Source of the DNA: Hyposmocoma kahamanoa
Taxonomy: Eukaryota; Arthropoda; Insecta; Lepidoptera; Cosmopterigidae
Direction: 5' to 3'
DNA: 64,000 nt
Assembly (NCBI RefSeq): GCF_003589595.1
Contig: NW_020653726.1
Coordinates: forward strand, 14,130,525 to 14,194,524
In this document: piece after piece, positions 1 through 11,264 of the stretch
Numbering within the stretch: the first letter of the stretch is position 1
Layout of the letters: every line of letters starts with the position of its first letter
Made by a program: the position numbers and the translations under genes
Notes under the pieces: model-generated
The model's input: the letters and a program-made list of their open reading frames with translations, nothing else
Databases searched by the model: none
Told to the model about the DNA's origin: nothing

Positions 1-480
1 TTATTTTCATTTCATAGCAGCGTTGCTAATGCCAATTGTTCACAATCCCCAAAAATTACGGTTAAAATCCCCAAATTTGGGGAGAACAAAGTTCATATTC
101 CCCACATTTCGAATTTCATTATTTATTACAAATACATACCTCGTTTAAAAATAATTATAATAAACAATGAAGAAACTCAAATTGTAACCATCCGTTACGT
201 TTGCTGTGAATGTAAACAGAATGTAAAATGTAAAGCAAATTATAAAATTACATGACCTCAAATCGTTTTTTTTTTAATGAGATTCAGCATTAGTCAAACT
301 TTAAAAAAAAACATTTTTCTTTGCCTTACAAAATTAAGCAACTTAATTATTTTGTTGCGCATTTGGTGACACTATGGTTAATGTTGGAAAAAATCATTGA
401 GTTGACGAGTGCCGAGTGGTAAGTTGTGGTTTGGAAGTACCAACTGCTCGGCTTTGTTTATCAATAGCTGATTTCGAGTT
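1..480. repeat. Dispersed repeat R1, copy 1 (cut by window edge)
   Basis: This AT-rich stretch resembles 14405-14930. Both have a block of paired CCCC and GGGG runs, then AT-rich sequence with a stretch close to AGAAACTCAAATTGTAACC, and both end near CTCGGCTTTGTT. Copy 2 is interrupted by a short inverted-repeat element; copy 1 is not, so it shows the empty site. I see no coding potential. Identity was judged by eye. Confidence 0.6.
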
Positions 481-1137
481 TCTTCACACCCCGGGGCCGT
501 CCCAGGCCCGTGCCTAAGTGGGAGAAAGGATCGGGAACTCAACACTCACCGAATGGTCATTTTACAAGAGTTAGTATTTAACCGCTTACCAAAAAAGAAA
601 GTTGTGACCAAATTTGCCACTTCCTCAACAAAAGTACCGATTGCACATCGAAATATGTACATACATCAAAAGAAAATTAATTTAACATTATGTACCTACT
701 AAAATTAAAGCATAACATTTTATCGCAATGCATATCTAACATCTAAATACATAGGTATCTAATATTTCTGGCATACAACAAACGTATGACCACAAATTTA
801 TGAGAAAAAACATAACTATTTCACTGAAAGGTATATCAAACTATCGAAATGAAACACCATTTTATATGACATAATGGCCTAATTGTACAATTTGTCCAAA
901 ACAATAAGATCAACAAAAAAAATTTAAATTGCACACAAACATTGCAACAAAGTCTAATGCTTGAAAATCGTAGTATTTTTTTTGTATTTGCAAGTAAAAG
1001 TTCAGTTTAGTTCCAATATAATAATAATATAATAATAATAACGCACACACTCAACATATTATAACGTTCCGTTTGTTTGTATCGTTTACTTTTTCAACGC
1101 TTCGCTATTACATATTCTTTACATAATATTGGTAAAC
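481..1137. other. No gene seen; includes SINE tail fragment
   Basis: AT-rich sequence without a convincing reading frame. At 1018-1058 it holds an AAT run followed by AACGCACACACTCAACATA. That is the 3-prime tail of the tRNA-derived SINE found more completely at 56090-56299, here on the minus strand. Confidence 0.5.
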
Positions 1138-1530
1138 TAGTATTGGGTCATGGGAAAATTTCAATTTCGAAAAAAATCATATTTTTCAGGAAAATAAATA
1201 TTTTTTCGGATATTTTTCCAATAATTTTCCTTTAATTTTCCACAGTTGACACCATCAGTCAAAAGTTCAAGTTCTGAACGAAACGATGAAGCAATTAAAA
1301 TTTTAGAAGTTATCTTTCGGTGTTGTGATGTCGTTTTTTTCTATAGCCAGTTAAACAAGTTTGTTTTAAAATTCACGCTAAATAAAACTTCAAAGTATAT
1401 TTCTAAACTTAGAACATCATATGAACATTCAAATTATATTTTTTACCAATTGTTCGGGAATTTTTCGAAAAAATTTCTACTATTTGTAATTTTCCGGAAA
1501 ATTACTCAAAAGTAAAATTATGTCACACTC
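1138..1530 (+). repeat. Dispersed repeat R2, copy 1 (no nested element)
   Basis: It starts near TTGGGTCATGGGAAAATTTC and continues with AAATATTTTTTCGGATATTT and a block ending in TCTGAACGAAA. Copies lie at 1642-2085 (inverted) and 54101-54540, with a fragment at 49680-49830. The two larger copies carry a GGGTCGTATTCCAG element at the same internal place. This copy does not, so it shows the empty state. A short open frame at 1246-1515 is part of the repeat and not a gene. Confidence 0.6.
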
Positions 1531-1641
1531 TATTGGGGCCCATTAATTGTCTTGCACTTCAGCCTATCCGGTCGTCCACCGCGCGTTGCAGGACTGTGAA
1601 AGTAGTTGCACGCTGCAACTACATTCATAGTCCTATAATAC

Positions 1642-2085
1642 TGTTGGGTAATTTTCGGGGAAATTTCAAATAGTGACACTTTTTCCAAAAATACCTAAAA
1701 AATTGGAAAAATTTGAAAAATTGGACAAAAAAAATTTAATAAATTGGAAAATTGGACTCAAGTCAGGACTTGAGTATTGCAGTGAGCACTGAAAATCATA
1801 CTCAAGGCCTTGCCATTAGGGTCGTATTTCCAGTGCTGGAAATCATACTCAAGTCTGCTCAAATCCTGACTTGAGCATTGAGTAGAGTTCTGGAATATGA
1901 CCATTAAAATGATTTCACAGCGAAAAAAAACCTTTAAAATGGTTCCATCATTTTCGTTCAGTAACTTCAACTTAAAACAGGCGTCAACGTCAAATTCGGA
2001 AAATTAGAGGAAAAATTTTGGGAGAAATGTTTGATTGATGATTTTTTCAAATATTAATAATTTTTCCATGATCAACACTAGTCCA
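1642..2085 (-). repeat. Dispersed repeat R2, copy 2, with nested MITE
   Basis: On the minus strand this matches the start (GTTGATCATGGAAAAATT), the TTACTGAACGAAAA block and the end (CCGAAAATTACCCAACAG) of repeat R2. A 5-prime-degraded GGGTCGTATTCCAG-type inverted-repeat element occupies about 1755-1902 inside it. Confidence 0.6.
1755..1902. mobile_element. MITE family M1 (GGGTCGTATTCCAG), copy A
   Basis: Near-palindromic element built from the recurring words CTCAAGTC, GACTTGAG and GGAAATCATACTCAAG, ending in TTCTGGAATATGACC, the complement of the family terminus. Other copies: 14065-14196, 21764-21938, 34739-34903, 54306-54415. No coding capacity, so a non-autonomous DNA element. The left end is eroded. 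Confidence 0.65.
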
Positions 2086-2251
2086 ACATCCGCGGCGGAC
2101 GGCGGTATGACAGGCTGCAGTGCAGCATGATGTACAACTTACTAGGGATTCTAACGCATGTGATGATGAATGGGCCTTTTATGTTCTTCTCTATACAAAC
2201 CATACGCAAAATGGCGGGATTTTCAAGTTTTTTTACAAAGATTAATTTCAT

Positions 2252-2612
2252 TTGAAGTATATTATGAAGTAAATACGAAGGAAGAAATAGTGATGAAGAA
2301 AGTTAGAAAATATTCCTTATTTTAAACCAAATTTTAGAAGAGTTTACCCTGAAAATTCCTATAATTACGAATTCAAAGTTTTTGTTCAAAGTGACAATAA
2401 TGTGAAATAAACGATACAAGTGAAAGTGAAAACATAAATATTGACTCACACCCATCCGCTTATTAAAAGACTATTTAGAAAGCCTAAACAAGATAACTAA
2501 GTTATTAAGGAGAAAGTGAAAACATAATGTAGAACCACAATAGAAAAATACTTCCCGATAACGAAGATATGGCACAATTACTTATATTCAAGCCAAAACT
2601 CTTAATAAAAAA
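2252..2612 (+). repeat. Dispersed repeat R3, copy 1, upstream of TMEM177
   Basis: It matches 49028-49376 (minus) almost throughout and 44945-45172 (plus) in its second half. Shared words include GTGATGAAGAAAGTTA, GAATTCAAAGTTTTT, GTGAAAGTGAAAACATAA, and CCAAAACTCTTAATAAAAAA at the end. This copy ends 165 bases before the TMEM177 ATG, in the same orientation as the gene. Confidence 0.65.
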
Positions 2613-2776
2613 TACAAACCATGTGTTTTTGACACAAACTATTTTTATGACATTTCGTTAGAGAATCTTGTATTAGTAGTTTGTGGTTAGAGAACATGGT
2701 TTATTTTTGATTTTGAAACGCAAAGTTATGGGAATTAACTAAGATCAACATTAAAATAAACTTATTAATAATCAAA

Positions 2777-5700
2777 ATGGTGTATAGAAGACCAGTTTCT
2801 TGGTTCCTAACTGAGTCAGGACGTAAGTTTTCCTTCGCTGTCGTTACCGGTACTGGACTAGGGTTTACTGCTGCTAAATGGGCTCCACATACATTACTAA
2901 TCGATAAATACAAGGAATTCGTACAATACTATAGGTAATTTATAGTGCTCCGTACACAAATCTTTTTATAAAATTGTATTTTTCGGTGATGAATGTACCT
3001 TAAACTTACTCTGTTGACAGTAATGGAAAACCGCAAGAATTGTCTAATGAACTCCAGAAGCGCTGTGAACAATGTCTCGACATTCTAAAGTTGCCCGATG
3101 TGCACAGACGCCTAATAACACCGTTCAGCGTTTACGGATATGACCTATTCCATGCAGGTAATTTACTAAGAAATGTCGTAGTTTTTGTTGTAATTTCCCA
3201 TAGTTCTTTTAAATATGTTGCGATGTTAGGCGATTAACACACTGCACCGCGCCCCGCGACGGAGCGCGGAGTTGCGTTTTTTAACGTTGTACTGAAGTAC
3301 CTTAGTTTGTATGGAAAAAACGCGCCGTCGAACACACTGACAACGCTTCTCCGCGCGGAGGGGCGCAGCGAACCGCAGGGTATAGCGCACACTGCCCCCG
3401 CTGCTCCCTACACTCTGCACACTGTTCCCTAACAAATAATTAAAGGATTCAGTTGACATTTGTGTGTAGTTGAAAAATTAATCTTCATATTTTCTTAAAT
3501 CTTTGTAATGAACTTAAATGTTACCTTCAGTGTCTTTTTATTTGAGCAAACAAAAACAATCGACGTTATAACTAGTAGCACCCTGAATGAGTTCTGTATT
3601 ATTAACCATTCTTGTCAAAGAAGCAATCACTATGGCGATCAACTACGACGCGAGTACTTTGAGTGGCGCGGGGCCGCTAGACTGCTGCCCCCGCGCAGAT
3701 TGTGTCTCCGCCACCGCGCGCATGATTCGGCGCCGTGCAGTGTGTTAATCGCCTTACTGAAAGTCCTTTATGTGGTTTATGTTTTAAGCACTGATTTATT
3801 GTAATTTTCATTATGTCTGCAAATTTAACCACTACTTTTGAAATTATTGTTACCTCCATATTCCATAATCTAAGAAGCTAACAAAATTTAATTATGTGGT
3901 GCTTTAATTCTGAGAAGTAATTAAATTAGTTTTTTTTTTTCGAATATTTAGTAACCATCTGTGATCAATCTTTGATCCATAAACTGAACTGTTTATTGTA
4001 GTTTTAAATAAAGAGTCTTGTAATGCTTTTCTTCATTAGTCATTACTCAGCTGATTGTGTTCTACTGATTCAACTTTCTAGTATCCTTGACAAGATCAAA
4101 TTGCTGGTCGAAGTGACGTAAAGCTGCATAGTTCTTAAAAGCTGCCTTAACAATAAGTTTTTTTTTTTAACACACTTATAGTCCCGCACTAGGGAAATCC
4201 TGTATGGCGGGTACTATGGACACATACATAGACAACCACAAATTACACCCAAGGTCATGAAAGAAATAAATGTAGGCCATACAAATATTTCTCCCAGCCC
4301 GGGAATCGAATCCGGGACCTCTGCGTGACAGTCCAGTATGGTAACCGTTCGGCCATGGAGGCAGTTTGTGTGACACTTATTTTTATGTGTACATATAATT
4401 CTTTTGAATTTTTTTGTAGGCAGCTCGAAATCCAAATTTGGAGTAGCTGTTGGGATTCCTGTAAACTTCACTTACAAATCAATTGCTGATATTCTAAACG
4501 ATAATAATAATATACAAGTGAGTACATCCTTATTTCAGGATCTGAGTAATGCAGGCTTATCTTTTAGTTACAAAGTACATTAAACTGAACCCTACGTCCT
4601 AAGTACCAAGGTGAGACCAGCTTGGAGTATGCAGAATAGCATAGGTATCCTAAAAATATTTTTTTATCCGAGCAACCCTATAGGGTTCATCATCAGCCTA
4701 TTGCAGTCCACTGCTGGACATAGGCCTCCCCTAATGCACGCCATTTCGCCCTGTTCTCGGCTTGACGCATCCATTTCCTGCCAGCAATCTTCCGCAGATC
4801 GTCACTCCATCTGGCTGGAGGGCGTCCCACACTACGTTTGCCAAGTCGTGGTCTCCACTCAAGAACTCGTTTACCCCAGCGGTTGTCGGTTCTTCGGCAG
4901 ATATGTCCAGCCCACTGCCACTTCAGCTTGCTTATCCGAAGAGCTATGTCGATCACTTTGGTTCTCTGTCTGATAACCTCATTACGGAGTTTATCTTTCA
5001 GAGAAACTCCGAGCATAGCTCGTTCCATAGCTCGCTGAGCGACTTTAAACTGGTGGACTAGCCGTATCGTGAGTGTCCACGACTCAGCTCCGTACGTTAG
5101 AACTGGTAGGACGCACTGGTTGAAAACCTTTGTTTTTAAGCTCTGCGGGATGGGTGACGAAAAGACTCGACGGAGCTTCCCAAACGCTGCCCAGCCAAGC
5201 TGAATCCTCCTCCTGGCCTCCTTCTCGAAGTTATTTCTACCTAACTGCAGAATCTGCCCGAGGTAAGTGTATTCGGAAACAACTTCAAGAAGGTGGCCAT
5301 TGACGCAGATGGGTCTCGGATCAATGTGGTCATTGATCATGACTTTGGTTTTATCAAAGTTCATGCCAAGACCAATCCGCCGCGAGGCGGATGCTAGGCT
5401 GTTCAGCATCTGATCCAGTTCTTCCAGCGATTCTGCCATTAGGACTATGTCATCTGCAAATCGCAAGTGTGAGATGTACTCGCCGTTTATGTTAATGCCC
5501 ATCCTTTTCCAGTCCAGCGTCTTAAACATATCCTCCAATGCAGCGGTGAACAGTTTCGGGGATATGACATCCCCCTGTCTCACCCCTCTGCGTAATTGGA
5601 TAGGTTCAGACTGCTGGTCCTGTACTTGGACACTCATGGTAGCAGCATCGTAAAGACATCTCAACACTTGTATATAACGATAGTCCACTTGGCACCGCTG

Positions 5701-8700
5701 TAAGGATTCCAGGACAGCCCAGGTTTCGACAGAGTCAAAGGCCTTCTCATAGTCCACGAAAGCTAAACACAGGGGCCGATTATACTCTTCGGACTTCTGT
5801 ATAATCTGCCTCACTGTGTGTATGTGGTCTATGGTGCCATATCCTCCCCGAAACCCGGCCTGTTCCGGTGGCTGAAACTCGTCGAGTCTTCTTGCGAGGC
5901 GATTCGTGATGACTCTAGAAAACAGCTTGTAGACGTGACTCAGGAGTGAGATGGGTCGGTAGTTTTTCAGTAGAGTTTTATCTCCCTTTTTAAAGAAGAG
6001 AACTACAATACTCCTGTTCCACGCCCGTGGAGTTCTCCCGCAGTGAATGACCAAGTTAAAGAGCTTCTGAAGTTCCTGGATAATAGGAACTCCTCCAGAC
6101 TTCAAAAGCTCCGAAGTAACTCCGTCTTCACCGGGGGCTTTTCCATTTTTAAGCTGTTTTAGAGCCAACACGATCTCGTCTTGACTGATTTCTGGCAGGT
6201 CGTCGGTATAGTGGCGCGTCAAGGTGGCTCTCAAATCGTGATTGTCACGCTGGACCCGAGGAGCATTTACAGCGTACAAACGGCCATAGAAGTCCTCTAT
6301 CTCGTCGAGTATCTGCTGCCTTGACGTAACGGTTAGGCCATCGTGCGTTGTAAGCTTCGTCAGGTGGCTCCTTCCAAGCTGCTGAGTGAATACTTTGGAC
6401 CCTCGGTTTCGCTCTATCGCCTCCTCAATGAGGCGTGTATTGGAGCTCCGAAGGTCACGCCGTACCATCTTCGCAATCTGCTTGTTTAGGTATGACCTCT
6501 CTGACGAAGTGTCCTGGATGTCATCGCGTCTTTTCGTCATAAGTCGCAGAGTCTCATCCGAGAGTTTAGACTTCTTTCCCGTACGCTGCAATTGACAGAA
6601 TTTGATGCCCTCGCTTCTCAGCGTCCCAACCACGCCTTGTAGGGCCTCGTCAACGTCCTCGGTGGGTTCCAGCTCGACGAATCTCGCTTCGAGAAGTTCA
6701 TGGAACTTCTCGGAGCCCGCCATGATCTGGAGTGGATTAGGACGGAGCGTGGACTTCATCAAGCGGCTTCTTTCAAGTTTGACATCGATATTCAGAGAGC
6801 CTCGTACAAGTCGGTGATCAGATCCGGTGCTAAACCTGTTGATCACTGAGACATCTCTGAATATGTGTCTCTTGTCCGTCAGGATGAAATCGATCTCATT
6901 TTTAGTCACAGCGTCGGGGCTTCGCCAAGTCCACTTCCTTTGAGGCTTCTTCTTGAAGAACGAATTCATCAAGAAGAGCCCCTCGTGCTCGAGGAAGTTG
7001 ACTAGCGTTTGCCCCCTGTGATTCCTTACTCCATAACCATGCGGGCCGACTCGAGACTCGTCAAGATTTGGGAATCCCACTTTAGCGTTAAAGTCCCCCA
7101 TAACAACGTTGAAGTGAGCCTTGGTGGTGTTGTGTAAGGCTTTCGATATGTCCTCGTACATATCTTCTACATCGTCATCCGAATGTGTCGAGGTCGGTGC
7201 GTAGGCCTGAATGATCTTCAGGCAATACCTTTTTGATAGCCGAAGGATCTATAGGGTTGCTAGACTAAAATCTTCAACATTTTATACTGGAAATATAAAA
7301 TGTACACCAACCACATACATTGATTAGCATATAGCTAATAGTTAAAGAAAATGAAAAACATTTAAAGCACAAAACAATGAGATCAAAATTTATAATAAAA
7401 TTCACAAAACAGTACAAGAAAAAGACAAGTGAAATTAACCTAAAGGCCAAACTATTGTGTCTGACAACTGATTACTGCATACAACAAATGCAAATCATTT
7501 AATTTAGTTGCAGTAGAGCTCAGTGTGAAAAAGTTTGTCCAGGGAAGTACTGCCACCTTACCTTCTACCTGCGTACCTTACCTGCCACCAGTAACGTGAG
7601 CATTACTGCATTCTGGTTTGGAAGGGTAAGGGTGCTATGGTGAAATTACACACACATTTAACCAGTGTTGGACGTTAATCAACTAAACGATGAGATATTT
7701 AATTGGCTAAAACATTAATTGCAATTAATATAAATTGCAATTAAACCATTGCACATTGCAATTAATTTTAATGAAATTGATCTAAGTTAATTGTGGTTCG
7801 CAATTAAGTCACTTGCAATTTTTCTTTAATTGTCCGAAGAAACAATTAAAACTAACAATTAAATCCGGAACTACCGAATAAAAGCGTCAACTATACAATA
7901 TACTCTGCGATGAAATCAAAGTCTGAAAATGTAAACGTAGATGCCTTTGAGTGCCAGCAAGTGTTTAGTGCCTTCGAGCGCCCGCGAGTGCCTTCGAATG
8001 TTTTCGAGCGTCCACGAGTGCCTTTGAGTGCCCGCGAGTGCCTTTGAGTGCCTTTGAGTGTCTTTGAGTACCCGCTAGTGCCTTTGAGTGCCCGCGAGTG
8101 CCTTTGAGTGCTTTTGAGTGCCCGCTAGTGCCTTTGAGTGCATGCAAGTATCGGCGAGTGCCTTTGAGTGCCCGCGAGTGTCTTTGAGTGCCCGCGAGTG
8201 TCTTTGAGTGCCCGCGAGTGCCTTTGAGTGCCTACGAGTGCCAACGAGTGCCTTTGGGGCTTTGCAATTCAAAGCTCTGAAAGGAACTGCAACTGTTCTA
8301 CTAACTACCTGTTCGTCCCGTCACTTGGTATTATAAAAAAAAACTTAAAATATCTCCGCCAGTGGTCCTCATCGACTTTCACCGCAACATTATACGGACG
8401 TAGTTTGTGGTGCCACTAGGGATTCTGGCAAAACCCGATTAGTCAAAGTTGCAGTCGTTTGGTGTAGAAAATCTGCATTAAACGTGTGCTTCCTGTACAA
8501 ATAGATTCCAGCTGACTCAATAAGATTTTGGCCTATGAAACTGCTTCTTCTCCACTAGGGAATACGTCCTATACAAATGAAGAACATGAAGCGTTGCTAA
8601 ATGTGTACGTAAAAAATTTCTTCAACTTCGTTGACAGGTGCGCCCTTCTGACACAGATGGTACACATTAATGCTCAGGCAGGCCACACGGAGGCAAAGTT

Positions 8701-9796
8701 TCAGTGTGCCAGGATTCATATAAACTCGTACATTACAAAAATTCCCGCGCCCGGAACACTTCTGCGGCCGCCTCTGTGTGGTCAGAGCAAAATACTCGTG
8801 TACCTAAAATTTTCTATATGTAGATGAGTTAAAGGTAGAAAACTGTATGGATTTTTTCGTATCTTACTACATATATTCACGCCGATCAAGCCGCCGCGTC
8901 ACCGGCGCCGATCGAAAACCATCACATCCCGCCGCCGACGATTTTATGAATGATCGGCCTATTGTAAAAAAATAGTGCAGAGTGTCAAAAATATTTAGAT
9001 CATCATTTTTTTTTTCTACACTCTACAATTCATCCATTAAAATGGATTTTGTGTGGTGTAAATTGTTTCGGCGTTTGTGATACTTTAGATTTGCGGATAA
9101 GGTCGCTAGAATGCGATCTCTAACCATTTGATCATCTCTACCATACCAATGATATTATACTTATCCCTACTATGAATTACGTTCATATGCCTTGATTTTT
9201 TTTCTCCCCAGGTAAATCAGAAGACAGTTGACTGGGAATCAGAAGTTGGTAAGAAGTTAGCAAATGCCCTCATTTTACCTGAGAAGGTGCAGCAGTTTGC
9301 ACTATGCAGAGAAATACTTATGTGTCTCAACCACAAAATTCTACTTGAGGCTACCTATCCATTTACTTGTATGTTTTTGGCTTACAACGTTTCAACGTAT
9401 TTAAACAACAAACTTAATTTATACAAAATGCCTACAGCCACTAGAGGTATTCTTTACTCTATTGTTGGATTATTTAGTTTGGGGACATACTTTTTAATGA
9501 AGGATATGACAGAAGTGTACTATGAAACACAAGTTGATAAAAAATTATGTGAACTAGGGCCAGACTTCATTGAAAGTGGTGTAATCTTTTATGATAAGTT
9601 GTTACAACGTAATCAAGCCCTAAGAGAACTTATGGGGAGTGAAGGAGAGAGAAAATATTCAAAATTAGGCAACGAAAACTATTTTCTCAGACAACCTCGC
9701 ATGGCTCTCATCCATAGGAAACAGTTCTTCGAAGAACGGTTAAAAGGAGCTCGCAAAGACTCTGAAGGTGTTGATGATGGCTTTACATCAACATAG
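2777..9796 (+). CDS. TMEM177: Transmembrane protein 177 (TMEM177)
   Basis: Four coding exons at 2777-2934, 3021-3157, 4420-4517 and 9212-9796 join in phase to 325 residues, close to the vertebrate family length of about 310. The ATG at 2777 is the first in frame. Family-like features: GVAVGIPVNF in exon 3, VDWESEVGKKL and FALCREI in exon 4, two hydrophobic segments (one near VSTYL, one at GILYSIVGLFSLGTYFL), then GVIFYDKLLQRNQALRELMG. In vertebrates TMEM177 is a mitochondrial inner-membrane protein that assists COX2 maturation with COX20. That role is inferred here by homology. Intron 2 carries an inverted-repeat element. Intron 3 (4.7 kb) carries a SINE, an RTE LINE and a minisatellite. A poly(A) signal lies at 9858. 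Confidence 0.9.
3229..3753. mobile_element. Inverted-repeat DNA element M2 with TTA duplication
   Basis: The termini are GGCGATTAACACACTGCAC at the left and its complement at the right, flanked by TTA on both sides (3226-3228 and 3754-3756). The interior is GC-rich with no transposase. A TTA duplication with a terminus starting GG fits PIF/Harbinger-type mobilisation. The element lies in TMEM177 intron 2. Confidence 0.8.
4162..4368 (-). mobile_element. tRNA-derived SINE, copy 1
   Basis: On the minus strand the head reads GGCCGAACGGTTACCAT (A-box-like), followed about 30 bases later by GGTCCCGGATTCGATTCC (B-box). A conserved body follows (AAATATTTGTATGGCC, GTGTAATTTGTGGTTGTC). Copies lie at 42485-42690 (+) and 56090-56299 (-), with a tail at 1018-1058. 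It is not a tRNA gene: no acceptor stem or cloverleaf follows. It lies just before TMEM177 exon 3. Confidence 0.8.
4670..7262 (-). mobile_element. 5-prime-truncated RTE-like LINE in TMEM177 intron 3
   Basis: A 5-prime-truncated non-LTR retrotransposon carrying one long open frame (4693-7161) and the short 3-prime CAGCAGTGGACTGCAATAGG tail. It is bounded by a 13-base inverted match, AGCAACCCTATAG at the left (about 4671-4683) and CTATAGGGTTGCT at the right (about 7249-7261). I cannot find a clear target-site duplication. The insertion is antisense to TMEM177. Confidence 0.8.
4693..7161 (-). CDS. LINE endonuclease-reverse transcriptase (822 codons open)
   Basis: It starts inside an APE-type endonuclease domain: NVVMGDFNAKVG and SDHRLV are the Asp/Asn and Asp-His active-site motifs, and the N-terminal third is missing. 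A complete-looking reverse transcriptase follows: YRPISLLSHVYKLFSRVI, GFRGGYGTIDHI, AFVDYEKAFDSV, RRGVRQGDVISPKLF, and the catalytic FADD in HLRFADDIVLMAES. The C-terminal tail includes GHICRRTDNRWGKRV and RPPARWSDDL. Frames like this are usually annotated in Lepidoptera as endonuclease-reverse transcriptase of RTE type. The enzyme would copy its own RNA into nicked DNA. The ATG at 7161 lies inside the endonuclease domain and is unlikely to be the native start. The frame has no stops, so the insertion is fairly recent, but the copy is probably dead because it is 5-prime truncated. Confidence 0.85.
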   Translation of the reverse strand: MYEDISKALHNTTKAHFNVVMGDFNAKVGFPNLDESRVGPHGYGVRNHRGQTLVNFLEHEGLFLMNSFFKKKPQRKWTWRSPDAVTKNEIDFILTDKRHIFRDVSVINRFSTGSDHRLVRGSLNIDVKLERSRLMKSTLRPNPLQIMAGSEKFHELLEARFVELEPTEDVDEALQGVVGTLRSEGIKFCQLQRTGKKSKLSDETLRLMTKRRDDIQDTSSERSYLNKQIAKMVRRDLRSSNTRLIEEAIERNRGSKVFTQQLGRSHLTKLTTHDGLTVTSRQQILDEIEDFYGRLYAVNAPRVQRDNHDLRATLTRHYTDDLPEISQDEIVLALKQLKNGKAPGEDGVTSELLKSGGVPIIQELQKLFNLVIHCGRTPRAWNRSIVVLFFKKGDKTLLKNYRPISLLSHVYKLFSRVITNRLARRLDEFQPPEQAGFRGGYGTIDHIHTVRQIIQKSEEYNRPLCLAFVDYEKAFDSVETWAVLESLQRCQVDYRYIQVLRCLYDAATMSVQVQDQQSEPIQLRRGVRQGDVISPKLFTAALEDMFKTLDWKRMGININGEYISHLRFADDIVLMAESLEELDQMLNSLASASRRIGLGMNFDKTKVMINDHIDPRPICVNGHLLEVVSEYTYLGQILQLGRNNFEKEARRRIQLGWAAFGKLRRVFSSPIPQSLKTKVFNQCVLPVLTYGAESWTLTIRLVHQFKVAQRAMERAMLGVSLKDKLRNEVIRQRTKVIDIALRISKLKWQWAGHICRRTDNRWGKRVLEWRPRLGKRSVGRPPARWSDDLRKIAGRKWMRQAENRAKWRALGEAYVQQWTAIG
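7663..7880. mobile_element. Left part of a hAT-like element (CAGTGTTGGAC terminus)
   Basis: It starts CAGTGTTGGACGTTAATC and continues with many ATTAATTGCAATTAA words, like the left end of the complete element at 55939-56897. I could not identify the right end or the matching target duplication. It runs towards the decamer minisatellite at 7949-8262. Confidence 0.5.
7949..8262. repeat. Minisatellite, 10-base unit (20-base dimer)
   Basis: Decamers of the types TGCCTTTGAG and TGCCCGCGAG alternate for about 310 bases with little variation. In three frames this encodes a repetitive HSKAL/AGTR-like peptide, but there is no start context or conserved protein signature. I treat it as a tandem repeat in TMEM177 intron 3. 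Confidence 0.9.
8263..9211. other. Rest of TMEM177 intron 3; no gene seen
   Basis: Unique-looking sequence with a short GC-rich patch at about 8880-8955 (CGCCGATC and related inverted words). No recognisable coding region. The intron ends at the TTTCTCCCCAG acceptor before 9212. Confidence 0.5.
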
Positions 9797-9857
9797 ACAC
9801 GTTTACGATTAGTAATTAATTATATTATACTATAGTTGTTTGTACATAGAGTAGTTG

Positions 9858-9863
9858 AATAAA
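9858..9863 (+). terminator. TMEM177 poly(A) signal AATAAA
   Basis: A canonical AATAAA 62 bases after the TMEM177 stop codon, followed by a T-rich stretch. Confidence 0.7.
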
Positions 9864-10064
9864 TGTTGTGCATTTATTTTACATTGATTTTTATTAAGTC
9901 TAACAAATAATTATTAGTTAGTCTGTCTGTTAGTAGTCTGATGTTGTATACTCTAAGGTCTGCTATTAGAGATTGCAATTTGCTTAATCGTCAGTCAACA
10001 TGAATATGTTAACAAGGGTCACCTTAATTAGAATGTCTTTTTAACTAAAATGCCATTGTTAGGA

Positions 10065-10375
10065 ATGAAAGTGTGGCATCCAGAGAGATTAAAAATAGGA
10101 GCGGAAAGCGACAGGGATGCTTGTGATCATCTACACTCTTTAACATTTACGCTGATGCGATCGTGACGGAAGCCCTGGAAGATCTTGTTTGTAAGATTAA
10201 AGGACGCCTCCCTGTCCACATAGTATTCATAAAAATGGACGTTCAAAAAAATCGTCGAAAGGGTGAAAGAGTGTAGTGTCAAGGCCAGCCTTAGAATGAA
10301 TGTAAAGAGATGAAATGCAAATATCTCGACACGTGGTTATCTGACAATTAGGATAGTAAAAATTAAATTAAAACC
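10065..10375 (+). pseudogene. Degenerate LINE reverse-transcriptase fragment
   Basis: In one plus-strand frame, with an internal stop, the sequence reads RQGC, a stop, then SSTLFNIYADAIVTEALEDL. This is the conserved RT block before the catalytic motif. A later piece reads KCKYLDTWLSD, like the RT connection region. Frameshifts separate the pieces, so this is a dead fragment. Confidence 0.6.
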
Positions 10376-11264
10376 GCATTGAATTAGCCTACCAGTGAGC
10401 TTAGCTTGAGCCTAAGGCTAAGCCTGCTGGAGTCTTTTTAACACCATGAGGAAAGTACTATGTGTGCCGCCGTGTTATGATTCAGCTACGTGTTCGACTT
10501 CTATAGTTATTACATTTGGTAAATGTTTGAACCCTGGACAATAAAAGTTCATCTCAGGAAACTTATAGAGGCATTCAAAATCCCTTCGGTACAAATCATC
10601 TACTTTCCTGATTGCTCCACTTTCACTATTCGTCTACTTTCACGATCGGTCCACTTGTTTTTCCCGATTCGTCTATTTTCAATTTCGTCTACTTTTCTGT
10701 TTGGTCTACTTTCCCATGCGGCTAGTTCGAATGATGATACATGATAGATGAGATGATACATCTCGTGGAATCAGAAAGTTTCCAATGAGCCAATCCTAGG
10801 ACTGGTGAGGTTAGACAGAAATGAAAGCTTACAAAGACAAGACAGAAGACAGACAGACTTGCTAGACACAACGGATAGGAGCCCCTGCAATTTATGATGA
10901 TGAGGGAAAAAACGCTAGTAGAAGGAACGCTGGTCGTAGAAAAAGCATATGAGAGTGGCCAAGTTGTGTAGCCTCGCCAGAGATAAGCACAGATATGCTG
11001 AGCTGACTGCCAACTTTAAAATGCAGCACCTAATTCTTACCACATTTAATTAGGTACGTACATTCATTACAAATGTATGTTCTTCAATACTACCGACTCT
11101 CAGTAAAATATTTAAAAAATATATTTTTAATCCGCTGTGCAGGTAGACATTTTTTAGAATTAATTGGGGTCAAAACGAATGCTGATATGGAATGAAAGAA
11201 ACATAATAATATTATTTGATGCATGGGAAGACTCAGATGATCATATAGTTGTATTTTGTGACCT
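10376..11264. other. No gene seen
   Basis: No reading frame or repeat structure that I can support. A pyrimidine-rich stretch near 10600-10710 repeats TCTACTTTC-like words. Confidence 0.4.

Noticed and set aside
4176..4376. tRNA gene suggested by A-box and B-box sequences
   Set aside because: No acceptor stem or anticodon arm fits, and the same sequence with a body and tail recurs at 42485 and 56090, so it is a SINE.
8075..8272. Repetitive peptide frame (HSKAL/AGTR type)
   Set aside because: Open only because the 10-base minisatellite has no stops in these frames. No start context or conservation signature.
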